A stretch of 64,000 nt of DNA from Ignavibacteriales bacterium (lineage in GTDB: Bacteria; Bacteroidota; Ignavibacteria; Ignavibacteriales; Ignavibacteriaceae): positions 434,001 to 498,000 of the forward strand of contig JADJHL010000008.1 in the NCBI GenBank assembly GCA_016707585.1. Direction: 5' to 3'. The position numbers and the translations under genes were made by a program. Positions 7,698 through 15,971 of the stretch are shown piece by piece. The notes under the pieces are model-generated. The model was not told the DNA's origin. It worked only from the letters and a program-made list of their open reading frames with translations, and searched no databases. Position 1 is the first letter of the stretch, and every line of letters begins with the position of its first letter.

Positions 7698-8612
7698 ATG
7701 AATACAAAAGCCGGTTACGCTGCTATTATTGGATTGCCAAATGTTGGTAAATCAACTCTTATGAATGCTTTGCTAGGACAAAAAATTTCCATCACAACAT
7801 CAAAACCGCAAACAACACGTAAAAGAATACTTGGAATCTTATCTGAAGAAAATTATCAAGTAGTTTTTCTGGATACTCCGGGAATTTTAAAACCTGCATA
7901 TCTTCTGCAAGAAAAAATGATGGATGATATTGATCTTTCTGTTAAGGATGCAGATGTATTTGTAATTATTTATGATGTAAGTTCAGAACAATCATTCAAA
8001 GGATCAGAAGAAAATGAATACATTCAGAAAGTAATTAGCGAAAAAAAGAATCCAAAAATTCTTGTGCTTAATAAGATTGATACAATTTCACAGGAGCAGG
8101 CACTTTCATTGATTGAGAGATTTGAAAAACAGAATATCTTTAAATCAGTTATACCCGTTTCTGCAAATCTTAAATTTAACCTGGAAAGATTACTAAACGA
8201 TATTGTTGAGTGTTTGCCTGAAGGTGCAAAATTTTACCCTGATGATATTGTTTCTGAAGAGACTGAAAGATTTTTTGTTACTGAAATAATTCGTGAAAAA
8301 TTATTTGAACTTTATGAAGATGAAGTTCCATATAGCTGCGAAGTTTTAATTGCTGAATTTATTGAAAGAGAAAACTCGAAAGATTATATCAGTGCAGAAA
8401 TTGTAGTTGAAAGAGAATCTCAAAAGCCAATAATTATTGGAAAAGAAGGAAGAGCAATTAAATCACTTGGCGAAAAATCCCGTAAAGCAATTGAAGAATT
8501 TTTAGATCGTGAAGTTTATCTTGAACTTAGAGTAAAGGTTAGAGAAAAATGGCGTTCAAATCTAAATATGTTAAAGTCGTTTGGATATGTGCGAAGTAAG
8601 GATAAGGAGTAG
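7698..8612 (+). CDS. era: GTPase Era
   Basis: A 304-residue Ras-like GTPase that binds 16S rRNA and helps 30S subunit maturation. G1 GLPNVGKS is at residues 12-19, G2 in TTSKPQTTRKRI, G3 DTPG near 58-61, G4 NKID near 121-124, and the C-terminal KH RNA-binding domain has IIIGKEGRAIKSLGEKSR. Length and domain order match Era exactly. It appears monocistronic, with a palindromic repeat upstream and the DMT transporter 56 bases downstream. Confidence 0.96.
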   Translation: MNTKAGYAAIIGLPNVGKSTLMNALLGQKISITTSKPQTTRKRILGILSEENYQVVFLDTPGILKPAYLLQEKMMDDIDLSVKDADVFVIIYDVSSEQSFKGSEENEYIQKVISEKKNPKILVLNKIDTISQEQALSLIERFEKQNIFKSVIPVSANLKFNLERLLNDIVECLPEGAKFYPDDIVSEETERFFVTEIIREKLFELYEDEVPYSCEVLIAEFIERENSKDYISAEIVVERESQKPIIIGKEGRAIKSLGEKSRKAIEEFLDREVYLELRVKVREKWRSNLNMLKSFGYVRSKDKE

Positions 8613-8668
8613 TTCAAGTTCATGTATAAGTTCAAGTAAAAATATTAGCATCTTTTAAATATTCTTTG

Positions 8669-9571
8669 ATGAAAAAATACACTGGTGAAATTGCACTTCT
8701 GTTTAATACTTTAATTTGGGGCGGAACTTTTGCGCTCATCAAAAATGCGTTTAATGACATTTCTCCTTTATTATTTCTTGGATTACGATTTAGCATAGCC
8801 GCATTAATTTTTCTGCCTTTTGTTTATTCATCTTTAAAAAATACGAACAAGCAAACCTTAATTGCAGGATCCATTCTTGGTTTTTTTTACTTCGCTGGTT
8901 TTACAGCTCAATCTCTTGGCTTAAATCTTACTACAGCAACTAAATCAGGTTTCATAACAGGAACATTCGTAGTATTCATTCCCATCTTACAATTGATAAT
9001 AGAAAAAAGAAAACCAAAGTGGTTTAACGTTCTCGGAGTTTTATTTGTTTTGATTGGGTTAATATTATTATCCAGTAAAGGCGAAAACGTTTTTGATTTT
9101 ATTAATCAACTCGGATCAGATTTTAATCTTGGTGATTTGCTAACTTTAATTTGTGCACTACTTTTTGCTTTTCAAGTTGTTTACGTTGATGTTTTCACCA
9201 AGAAGTACGATTATCTGCCAATGGTTTTTGTTCAATTACTAATTACTGGTGTTGGTGGATTTATTTTGTCCTTTATCTTTTCAATCTCATCTTTAGAAAC
9301 ATTTAAGTTTACTATTAATACGACTGTTGTTACTGCAATTCTTTACACCGCAATATTTGCTTCTATAATTGCTACCGTAATACAATTGAAATTCCAAAAA
9401 TATGTTTCGCCAACAAAAGCGGGAATTATTTTTTCAATCGAACCAATTTTTGCATCCATATTCGCTTACTTTTTACTCAGTGAAAAAATTTCTAATTTTG
9501 GCTTCATTGGATGTGTGCTTATTTTCGCTGGTGTAATTGTTTCAGAAGTATTTTCAAGTAAAGATGAGTGA
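8669..9571 (+). CDS. DMT/EamA family permease
   Basis: A 300-residue inner-membrane protein with about ten hydrophobic helices in two EamA repeats, typical of drug/metabolite transporters that export or import small metabolites. The first repeat has LLFNTLIWGGTFALIKNA and the second ends with SPTKAGIIFSIEPIFASIFAY. I chose ATG 8669 over the in-frame TTG one codon earlier. It overlaps the acylphosphatase start by 8 bases. Substrate is not predictable from sequence. Confidence 0.88.
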   Translation: MKKYTGEIALLFNTLIWGGTFALIKNAFNDISPLLFLGLRFSIAALIFLPFVYSSLKNTNKQTLIAGSILGFFYFAGFTAQSLGLNLTTATKSGFITGTFVVFIPILQLIIEKRKPKWFNVLGVLFVLIGLILLSSKGENVFDFINQLGSDFNLGDLLTLICALLFAFQVVYVDVFTKKYDYLPMVFVQLLITGVGGFILSFIFSISSLETFKFTINTTVVTAILYTAIFASIIATVIQLKFQKYVSPTKAGIIFSIEPIFASIFAYFLLSEKISNFGFIGCVLIFAGVIVSEVFSSKDE

Positions 9572-9845
9572 ATTAAAAAGAGCCAAAATAATTGTTACCG
9601 GTTTAGTTCAAGGTGTTGGTTATAGATATTTTGTGATGAGACATGCAGATAATCTAAATCTAAAAGGGTACACACAAAATCTTTTTACCGGTGAAGTTCT
9701 TACTGAAGTTGAAGGTGATTTAGGATTGATAAATGATCTTATCAAACAATTAAAAATAGGACCAATGAAATCTCACGTAACAAATTGTTCAGTTGAATGG
9801 TCTGAAACTAAAAATGAATTTAAAAGATTTGAGGTTAGATATTAG
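9564..9845 (+). CDS. acyP: Acylphosphatase
   Basis: A 93-residue acylphosphatase that hydrolyses carboxyl-phosphate bonds. The signature GLVQGVGYRYF carries the catalytic Arg, and the GYTQNLFTGEVLTEVEGD segment holds the catalytic Asn. A longer reading from 9537 would start inside the transporter; ATG 9564 gives the family's usual length and an 8-base overlap with the upstream gene. Immediately downstream the palindromic repeat of the GxxExxY cassette begins, only 2 bases after the stop. Confidence 0.93.
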   Translation: MSELKRAKIIVTGLVQGVGYRYFVMRHADNLNLKGYTQNLFTGEVLTEVEGDLGLINDLIKQLKIGPMKSHVTNCSVEWSETKNEFKRFEVRY

Positions 9846-9847
9846 TA

Positions 9848-9937
9848 CTTAGCGAACTTTGCGTGAAATGTCTTTAGCTCAGTTCACGCAAAGAACGCAA
9901 AGTTTTTTCGCAAAGTTCGCAAAGAAAAATCGTTAAG
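9848..9937. repeat. Palindromic repeat upstream of GxxExxY gene
   Basis: Starts CTTAGCGA and ends TCGTTAAG (inverted, 7 of 8). Inside, CTTTGCGTGAA (9857-9867) pairs perfectly with TTCACGCAAAG (9883-9893). Two further CGCAAAG units at 9909 and 9918 form the inner arm. Its right end supplies the AAGGGAGG ribosome site of the gene. Confidence 0.8.
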
Positions 9938-9946
9938 GGAGGAAAT

Positions 9947-10324
9947 ATGAATGAAAATGAATTATCAAATAAAATAATTGGTGCCGCAATTGAGTTACAT
10001 AAAGTTTTAGGACCTGGTTTATTAGAATCGGCTTATGAAAATGCGTTTGCATATGAGTTACGAAATATCGGATTAGATGTAAAACAACAAGTACCAATGC
10101 CATTTGTTTATAAAGATATTAAATTAGATGCTGGATACAGACTAGATATTTTAGTTGAAAATAAATTGATTGTTGAAATTAAATCTGTTGAAACATTGGC
10201 TACTGTTCATTTTTCTCAAGTTTTAACATATTTAAAATTATCAGAATTAAAACTTGGATTGTTAATTAACTTTAATACCAAGTTATTGAAAGAAGGAATT
10301 CATAGAGTTGTCAATAATTTATAA
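9947..10324 (+). CDS. GxxExxY protein (PD-(D/E)XK nuclease-like)
   Basis: A 125-residue member of the GxxExxY family, which belongs to the PD-(D/E)XK nuclease superfamily. The name motif GLLESAY is at residues 24-30; putative catalytic residues are D67 (in YRLDILV) and E77/K79 (in VEIKS), an arrangement matching D...ExK. It is a complete single domain without partner domains. A strong AAGGGAGG ribosome site (9935-9942) precedes ATG 9947. Palindromic repeats flank it on both sides, unlike any neighbour. Biological role is unknown; genes of this family are often scattered and repeat-flanked, which suggests a selfish or repeat-processing function. Confidence 0.88.
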   Translation: MNENELSNKIIGAAIELHKVLGPGLLESAYENAFAYELRNIGLDVKQQVPMPFVYKDIKLDAGYRLDILVENKLIVEIKSVETLATVHFSQVLTYLKLSELKLGLLINFNTKLLKEGIHRVVNNL

Positions 10325-10325
10325 T

Positions 10326-10418
10326 CTTAGCGATCTTTGCGTTAATTTTTCTTTGCGTACTTTGCGTGAAATGTTTTTAGGGCAGTTTACGCAAAGAACG
10401 CAAATATGTTTCGTTAAG
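10326..10418. repeat. Palindromic repeat downstream of GxxExxY gene
   Basis: Begins CTTAGCGATCTTTGCG, two bases after the gene's stop codon, and ends TCGTTAAG. Inside, CTTTGCGTGAA (10360-10370) pairs with TTTACGCAAAG (10386-10396) with one G-T pair. The core matches the upstream repeat in 42 of 47 bases. Confidence 0.8.
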
Positions 10419-10432
10419 ATCACAAAGGTAAA

Positions 10433-10933
10433 ATGATGAAATTAAATTTTAGAACTGGATTTGGTTTTGATGTTCATGCTTTTGTTGAAGGTAGGAAATT
10501 AATCATCGGCGGTGTTGAGATTCCTTTTGATAAAGGATTGGAAGGACATTCCGATGCAGATGTACTTCTTCATGCAATTTGTGATGCAATGCTAGGTGCT
10601 TTAGCACTTGGTGATATTGGAATTCATTTTCCAAACACTGATGAGCGCTGGAAGGATGCAAATAGCGCACTACTTCTCAAACATGTCAATGAACTTATCA
10701 ATTCGATGGGATATGAATTAGGAAATCTTGATTGTGTTCTTGCAATGGAAAAACCAAAAGTTTCTCCTTACTCAGATAAAATAAAAAATCGTATCGCTGT
10801 AATTTTAAATGCACAATTAGATCAAATATCTATAAAAGCAACTACAACTGAAAAACTTGGGTTTATAGGGCGTGCAGAAGGAGTTGTTGCTTTTGCTACT
10901 GTTTTACTTGTTAAGAAAGATTTGAATGTTTGA
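10433..10933 (+). CDS. ispF: 2-C-methyl-D-erythritol 2,4-cyclodiphosphate synthase
   Basis: A 166-residue zinc enzyme of the MEP isoprenoid pathway that cyclises CDP-ME 2-phosphate. Metal ligands and signature are in GFDVHAF, near the N-terminus, and GHSDADVLLHAICDA; DIGIHFPNTD follows, and the C-terminal KATTTEKLGFIGRAEGV closes the active site. Two adjacent ATGs (10433, 10436) are equivalent starts; an AAAGG site at the end of the repeat region precedes them. Overlaps dedA by 8 bases, so the two are probably co-translated. Confidence 0.95.
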   Translation: MMKLNFRTGFGFDVHAFVEGRKLIIGGVEIPFDKGLEGHSDADVLLHAICDAMLGALALGDIGIHFPNTDERWKDANSALLLKHVNELINSMGYELGNLDCVLAMEKPKVSPYSDKIKNRIAVILNAQLDQISIKATTTEKLGFIGRAEGVVAFATVLLVKKDLNV

Positions 10934-11537
10934 AACAATACTAACTCAGATCTCAGATTTTACACCACTATGGATTTATCTAACTATATTTTTCTTTGCC
11001 TACATCGAAAATTTATTTCCTCCTTCACCGAGTGATATTGTTGTTGTTATTGGTGGTTCACTTGTTGGGACTGGGACAATTAATTTTATTCCTCTTTTTT
11101 TCTCTGCCACATTAGGAAGTCTTGCTGGATTTTTAACAGCGTTTATTATCGGTTGGCAGTTTGATAAAAAATTAGTTCATTCCGGTAAATTAAAATTCAT
11201 AACTGTTGAAGCAGTAGAAAAAGTTGAAACAGCATTTCGCAAGTACGGATATTATTTAATTGTCGCAAATAGATTTCTTCCCGGAACACGGGCTGTAATT
11301 TCTTTCTTTGCAGGAATGAGCAGGTTGAATGTAAATAAAACTACTACTCTAAGTCTTGTTAGTTCCGCAATATGGAATGCGTTCTTAATTTATCTTGGAA
11401 TTGCATTTGGTAAAAATGTTGATCTTATTGATAGTTATCTAAGAACTTACAGCAATATTATTCTCGCAATTACTGGAATAGTAATACTGTTTTTTGTTGT
11501 TAAGTATTTTATCACAAAAAGAAAAAAACAAATTTGA
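10926..11537 (+). CDS. DedA family membrane protein
   Basis: A 203-residue inner-membrane protein of the DedA/SNARE-associated family, thought to be lipid (undecaprenyl-phosphate or phospholipid) flippases. The family motif region is clear: ENLFPPSPSDIVVVIGGSLVG near residue 29 and the charged FRKYGYYLIVANRFLPGTRAVISFFAGMSR segment near residue 96. Several hydrophobic helices cover the rest. It overlaps ispF (8 bases) and lnt (4 bases), giving a tight ispF-dedA-lnt envelope/isoprenoid operon. Confidence 0.9.
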   Translation: MFETILTQISDFTPLWIYLTIFFFAYIENLFPPSPSDIVVVIGGSLVGTGTINFIPLFFSATLGSLAGFLTAFIIGWQFDKKLVHSGKLKFITVEAVEKVETAFRKYGYYLIVANRFLPGTRAVISFFAGMSRLNVNKTTTLSLVSSAIWNAFLIYLGIAFGKNVDLIDSYLRTYSNIILAITGIVILFFVVKYFITKRKKQI

Positions 11538-13180
11538 AATTTCTATTTAAGAAACAATCTTTATCTCAATTAGAAAAAAAAGAAAGAAGGAATGACAGAC
11601 TTCTTTTAATCTTATCTGGGATATTGTTTGGAATTTCTTTCACCCCATTTCCATTCCCATTTACTCTTTTATTGTTTGTCGCATTTGTACCTTACTTTTT
11701 TGTGGTAAGTAAAAGACAAACTCTACTTAAAGTTAACTCGGCATCGTATCTTACATTTTTTGTGATGAGTTTAACTACAGTTTTTTGGGTTGGAAGCTGG
11801 CAAAGTGCTGCAGATCCTTTCTTAATGATAAGCGGAGTTGTTTTAGTTTTCTTTCTCCCTTGTGTAATGCTGATAAATTCCACTTTGTATTTTTTATCAA
11901 GAAAAGTTTTTAAGAAAGATTTATCACTTTATTTCTTTCCATTCTTTTGGATAACTGGAGAATATATACTCACGCTTACAGATTTAAAATTTCCCTGGTT
12001 AAATATTGGTCACGGTTTAGCAAAATTTACTTCATTCATTCAAATTGCTGATATAGTTGGTGCATTCGGATTGTCGTTTATAGTTTTATGGATAAACCTT
12101 TTCATCTTCAAAGGATTAAAATCGTTCAAAGTAAATGTTAAAGCTGGTTCAATTTATTTTTCAGTTGCAGTTTCAGTTTTTATTCTAATTATTGTTTATG
12201 GATTTGTAAAAATCTCTTCAGATGGCAATGATGATAAAAAAATAAAAGTGGGAATCATCCAGCCAAATCTTGATCCTTGGAATAAATGGGAACTTGGCAG
12301 TCTGGATCAGATACTTGAAAATTATTTTGAGCTTTCGAAAAAATGTGTTGATGAAGGTGCGCAGATAATTCTTTGGCCTGAAACTGCTTTGCCTGTTTAT
12401 CTGCTCTCAGGAACTTACCAGAATGAGGTTGATTCCATTTATTCTTTCTTAAAGAAAAATAATGTTTCATTACTATCTGGCATGCCGGATTTTATTATCT
12501 ACGATAAAGATGCTCCACAAAATGCAAAGTATAGTGAATCAGGTAAATATCATTACACAACTTATAATTCAATTTTACTGTTCCAATCTGATCGAAGTGA
12601 AATTCAGCGATATGGAAAAATGCAATTAGTTCCGCTTGGTGAGCATACGCCGTTTGTTGATCAGCTTCCGTTTCTTGGTGATTTATTAAAATGGGGAGTG
12701 GGTATTAGCGGCTGGAATGTTGGACAGGATACAACTGTTTTTAAATTTGTAAATCACAATGACACAATTAAAGTTGGCGGATTAGTTTGTTATGAATCGG
12801 TGTTTCCAACTTTCCCAAATTATTTTGCTGATCGTGGTGCACAGTTTTTAACAGTGTTAACAAACGATAGCTGGTATGGAAAATTAAGTGGACCTTATCA
12901 GCATAAAGAATTTGCAAACTTGCGTGCTGTTGAAAACAGAAGAGCAGTTGTACGTTGTGCAAATGGTGGAGTAAGTTGTTTGATAAATAAATTCGGTGTT
13001 ACAGAAGTTGAAACTGAAATGTTTACAAGAACCCATTTAGTTGTGGATGTTCCATTAAACAATGAAAAAACATTTTATACAAAAAATCCATTAATAATTC
13101 CAGTTTTATCATTCGCATTTGGGTTATGGATTTTTGGAATCAATATTTTATTGTGGATGAAGAAAAAATTTAAATTATAA
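11534..13180 (+). CDS. lnt: Apolipoprotein N-acyltransferase
   Basis: A 548-residue inner-membrane enzyme that N-acylates lipoproteins in the last step of lipoprotein maturation. About eight N-terminal hydrophobic helices are followed by a periplasmic nitrilase-like domain with the expected Glu (ILWPETALP), Lys (YGKMQLVPLGE) and Cys (GLVCYESVFP) of the catalytic triad, then a C-terminal helix. The TTG start at 11534 overlaps the dedA stop by 4 bases. Many lipoproteins of the window (25054, 57741) would be substrates. Confidence 0.94.
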   Translation: MKFLFKKQSLSQLEKKERRNDRLLLILSGILFGISFTPFPFPFTLLLFVAFVPYFFVVSKRQTLLKVNSASYLTFFVMSLTTVFWVGSWQSAADPFLMISGVVLVFFLPCVMLINSTLYFLSRKVFKKDLSLYFFPFFWITGEYILTLTDLKFPWLNIGHGLAKFTSFIQIADIVGAFGLSFIVLWINLFIFKGLKSFKVNVKAGSIYFSVAVSVFILIIVYGFVKISSDGNDDKKIKVGIIQPNLDPWNKWELGSLDQILENYFELSKKCVDEGAQIILWPETALPVYLLSGTYQNEVDSIYSFLKKNNVSLLSGMPDFIIYDKDAPQNAKYSESGKYHYTTYNSILLFQSDRSEIQRYGKMQLVPLGEHTPFVDQLPFLGDLLKWGVGISGWNVGQDTTVFKFVNHNDTIKVGGLVCYESVFPTFPNYFADRGAQFLTVLTNDSWYGKLSGPYQHKEFANLRAVENRRAVVRCANGGVSCLINKFGVTEVETEMFTRTHLVVDVPLNNEKTFYTKNPLIIPVLSFAFGLWIFGINILLWMKKKFKL

Positions 13181-13188
13181 TATTTCAA

Positions 13189-13268
13189 TGTCATCACGAG
13201 CGAAGCGAAGTGATCTTTAGGTAAAAATGTTTAGAGCTTCGTCTGTCATAGCCATCCTCGCAATGACA
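13189..13268. repeat. Palindromic intergenic repeat (TGTCAT...ATGACA)
   Basis: Outer arms TGTCATCACGAG (13189-13200) and CTCGCAATGACA (13257-13268) pair at 10 of 12 positions, with an inner AGCGAAGCGAAG stretch. Such units are widely dispersed in Bacteroidota-related genomes. Related copy at 7518-7602. Confidence 0.7.
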
Positions 13269-13291
13269 TAATAAAGCAAAAGAGAAATAAG

Positions 13292-14314
13292 ATGATAGAT
13301 TTAAGAAGCGACACAGTTACTCGGCCCTCTGAGGCAATGCGCAAAGCAATGTATAATGCCGAAGTTGGTGACGATGTATTTAAGGAAGATCCAACCGTAA
13401 ATAAACTTGAGCAGTATGCTGCAGAGCTTTTAGGAAAAGAAGCAGCATTGTATGTTTCAAGCGGCGTGATGGGAAACCAGATATGCTTAAATGTTTTAAC
13501 GAATCCCGGTGATGAAGTTATCTGCGAAAGAGATGCTCACATTTTTAATTATGAATCAGGTTCACCTGCAGCGTTAAGCGGAATACAATTATTTCCTGTT
13601 GAAGGAAATTATGGAGTCATTACTCCCGAGCAAGTTGAACCAATAATTCACCCAACTTCTGCTTACTATATGGCGAGTACAAAAGTTATTGAAATTGAAA
13701 ACACTCATAATCGTGGCGGCGGAACAATCTGGCCGATTGAAAATATTGTTGCATTAAAAAATCTTGCAAAAAAATATAATTTGTTTTATCATCTTGATGG
13801 CGCGAGGATTTGGAATGCATCTGTTGCAACTGGAATAAGTGTAAAAGAATACGCATCACATTTTGATTCTGTTTCTTGTTGTCTTTCAAAAGGACTTGGC
13901 GCTCCTGTAGGTTCTATTATTGCAGGAACAAAAGATTTTATAAAAGAAGTATTTCGTGTTCGCAAAGCATGGGGCGGGGGAATGAGACAAGTTGGAATTC
14001 TTGCTGCTGCAGGTTTGTATGCGCTTCAAAATAATATTGAAAGATTAAAGGAAGATCACGAAAAAGCTAAATATCTTGCAGAAAGAATTAATGTAAATCC
14101 AAATCTTGAAATTGATATGAATGCAGTTCAAACAAATATTTTATTGTTTCATCCTAAAAATATTTCTGTTGAAGAAGGACTGAAACTCTGCAAAGAAAAA
14201 GGTTTATTGGTTTCTGTGGGTAAGATTGATTTGATCCGTGCAATTACTCATTTAGATGTTTCGTTTGAAGAAGTTAAAAAAGCAGCTGATATAATTGATG
14301 AGGTATTTGTTTAA
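13292..14314 (+). CDS. ltaE: Threonine aldolase family (beta-eliminating lyase)
   Basis: A 340-residue PLP enzyme of fold type I that cleaves threonine or allo-threonine to glycine and acetaldehyde. The N-terminal DLRSDTVTRPSEAM is diagnostic, YVSSGVMGNQI marks the cofactor phosphate region, HLDGARIWNA supplies the PLP-binding Asp, and CCLSKGLGAPVGS the Schiff-base Lys. Length is typical of low-specificity LtaE. Its stop overlaps the thioesterase ATG by one base (TTTAATGG). Confidence 0.93.
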   Translation: MIDLRSDTVTRPSEAMRKAMYNAEVGDDVFKEDPTVNKLEQYAAELLGKEAALYVSSGVMGNQICLNVLTNPGDEVICERDAHIFNYESGSPAALSGIQLFPVEGNYGVITPEQVEPIIHPTSAYYMASTKVIEIENTHNRGGGTIWPIENIVALKNLAKKYNLFYHLDGARIWNASVATGISVKEYASHFDSVSCCLSKGLGAPVGSIIAGTKDFIKEVFRVRKAWGGGMRQVGILAAAGLYALQNNIERLKEDHEKAKYLAERINVNPNLEIDMNAVQTNILLFHPKNISVEEGLKLCKEKGLLVSVGKIDLIRAITHLDVSFEEVKKAADIIDEVFV

Positions 14315-14757
14315 TGGATATCAAAGATTCCACACATAAGATAACAGTCAAAGTTCGCTTTCACGAAGTTGATATGCTCGGTGTTTGTAACAATGCAGTC
14401 TACATTAATTTCTTTGAACACGCGCGGTTGGAATATGTGAAAGAAGTTGGATTGATGCCTGAGGGTGGAATATTTTCTGATGGCCGATTATTCTTTATGG
14501 TCAGAAACGAAATCAATTATCTTGGACATTCGTTTTATGACGATGAACTGGATGTGTATTCAAGAGTATCATATATAAAAAATTCATCGTTTGGCTATGA
14601 TCATATTATTGTACGAAAGAAAACAGGTGAAGTAATCGTGGATGGAAAAGGAGTCGTAGTTTTTGTTGATCTAAAAACCAGAAAATCAACTCCACTTACA
14701 GAAGATTTTATTGAGAAGATTAAAAAGTTTGAACCTAGAGTACAGATTCTTAAGTAA
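14314..14757 (+). CDS. Acyl-CoA thioesterase, 4HBT hotdog family
   Basis: A 147-residue single hotdog domain like YbgC/4-hydroxybenzoyl-CoA thioesterases. The catalytic-type motif VDMLGVCNNAVYINFFEHAR has the Asp expected to be near DxxGHVNNxxY, though here Cys replaces the usual His (GVCNNA). Cytoplasmic. It starts in the stop codon of the threonine aldolase. Substrate unknown. Confidence 0.87.
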   Translation: MDIKDSTHKITVKVRFHEVDMLGVCNNAVYINFFEHARLEYVKEVGLMPEGGIFSDGRLFFMVRNEINYLGHSFYDDELDVYSRVSYIKNSSFGYDHIIVRKKTGEVIVDGKGVVVFVDLKTRKSTPLTEDFIEKIKKFEPRVQILK

Positions 14758-14766
14758 TCATCGTTA

Positions 14767-14834
14767 TGTCATGCTGAATTTATTTCAGCATCTTTAATAA
14801 TTATTATTTAGTTTCCGAATTAAGTTCGGAGTGA
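14767..14834. repeat. Two-hairpin repeat, copy A
   Basis: TGCTGAA/TTCAGCA and TCCGAA/TTCGGA hairpins within outer GTCA/TGAC ends. Same plan as 20823-20889 and 31710-31776, with different but complementary stem bases in each copy. Confidence 0.7.
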
Positions 14835-14889
14835 CTTTTAAAATTTTAGTTTGTTGATCAAATGAATCTTATAAAATAGGAGGTAGTTT

Positions 14890-15573
14890 ATGAGAAAACT
14901 GATCTTTGATATCGAAACTTGTTCATATCCTTTTGAATCTTTGTCCGAAACTCAGCGCGAATACTTGCTTAAGTACGCCGACAAAGAAATTGATCCAACC
15001 AAAAAAGAAGCAATGAAAGACGAAGCAATTCGTTACACTTCTCTTTACCCTTATACAGCAAAATGTATTGCAATCGGAATGTACGATGTTGAAAAAGAAA
15101 AATCTTACGTCTATTACGAATCTGACAAACCTGAAGAATGGAATTCTGAAAACACAAATGTGTTTTACAAAGGATTGCCTGAAAAAGAAATGCTGGAATC
15201 TTTCTGGCGTGTTGCTCAGTATGCTGATCAGTTTATAACATTTAACGGAAGAAATTTTGATGTTCCATTTTTGATGATGCGTTCTGTGATGTTAAAAGTT
15301 AAGCCAAGTAAAAACTTAATGGCTTATAGGTATGGAGATGAACATATTGATTTACTTGAGCAATTTACTTTTTACAGCACAACAAGAAAATTTAATCTTG
15401 ATTTTTACTGCCACGCATTTGGAATTGAATCACCAAAATCAAAAGATATTTCCGGAATGGAAGTAAAAACTCTTTACGAAGCTGGAAGAATAAAAGATAT
15501 TGCTGTTTATTGTTCTAAGGATATTTATGCAACTTATCAATTGTTTAAAATTTGGGAAGAGTATTTAAAATGA
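14890..15573 (+). CDS. Predicted 3'-5' exonuclease, PolB exonuclease-like
   Basis: A 227-residue DEDD-type ribonuclease H-fold protein related to the proofreading domain of family B DNA polymerases. Metal-binding motifs: FDIETC at residues 6-11, FNGRNFDVPFL near 118-128, and YCSKDIYATYQLF near the C-terminus, where the Tyr is of the DEDDy kind. No polymerase domain is attached. The start follows an AGGAGG site (14879-14884). Role in repair or RNA processing is inferred only from fold. Confidence 0.85.
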   Translation: MRKLIFDIETCSYPFESLSETQREYLLKYADKEIDPTKKEAMKDEAIRYTSLYPYTAKCIAIGMYDVEKEKSYVYYESDKPEEWNSENTNVFYKGLPEKEMLESFWRVAQYADQFITFNGRNFDVPFLMMRSVMLKVKPSKNLMAYRYGDEHIDLLEQFTFYSTTRKFNLDFYCHAFGIESPKSKDISGMEVKTLYEAGRIKDIAVYCSKDIYATYQLFKIWEEYLK

Positions 15574-15615
15574 AATTAGCTATTACTAAAAGTAGAATTG
15601 AATCTGAGTTTATTT

Positions 15616-15846
15616 ATGTATAAGGATATCGCAAAAAGTTTAAAAGAATTACTTGACAAATATGGTTTAGATGTTATTTATTCAGTCACCATTATAATTA
15701 TTTTAATACATTTAATTTTTGATCTCAAAAATTATAAAAACTGGAAAAGCATTTCTTCAGGTAATAAGTTTTATACGATAGTTGGACTGATCGCATGCAT
15801 TTTTTTTATTTTCTTAAGTTTACTTCATTTCTTTTATTTTATATGA
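15616..15846 (+). CDS. Small two-helix membrane protein, unknown
   Basis: A 76-residue protein with two hydrophobic helices (IYSVTIIIILIHLIF and TIVGLIACIFFIFLSLLHFFYF) joined by a basic loop. I recognise no family. ATG 15616 is preferred to a TTG at 15598 inside no clear ribosome site. It lies between the exonuclease and purL; the codon pattern and membrane profile look real but support is limited. Confidence 0.5.
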   Translation: MYKDIAKSLKELLDKYGLDVIYSVTIIIILIHLIFDLKNYKNWKSISSGNKFYTIVGLIACIFFIFLSLLHFFYFI

Positions 15847-15971
15847 TTAATGATCTGTGATAACAACTATGAAAATCATTTGAATTTAAATGATTCGATA
15901 ATATTTATCCCACTTTCCCTTATATTTCCTTATAAAATTTTCAAACTATTTTAAATCCTATTGGAAGATTG

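Larger units (their letters stand above)
9848..10418. mobile_element. Candidate GxxExxY nuclease cassette bounded by palindromic repeats
   Basis: A 571-bp unit made of a palindromic repeat (9848-9937), a GxxExxY gene and a second such repeat (10326-10418). Nearest the gene lie 22-base terminal inverted repeats, 9909-9930 and 10345-10366, identical in 21 of 22 positions. Outside them a 47-base core (9856-9902 and 10359-10405) is repeated in direct orientation with 42 of 47 matches. It sits between acyP and ispF, unrelated to either. Mobility is inference; no transposase is present in the unit. Confidence 0.5.
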
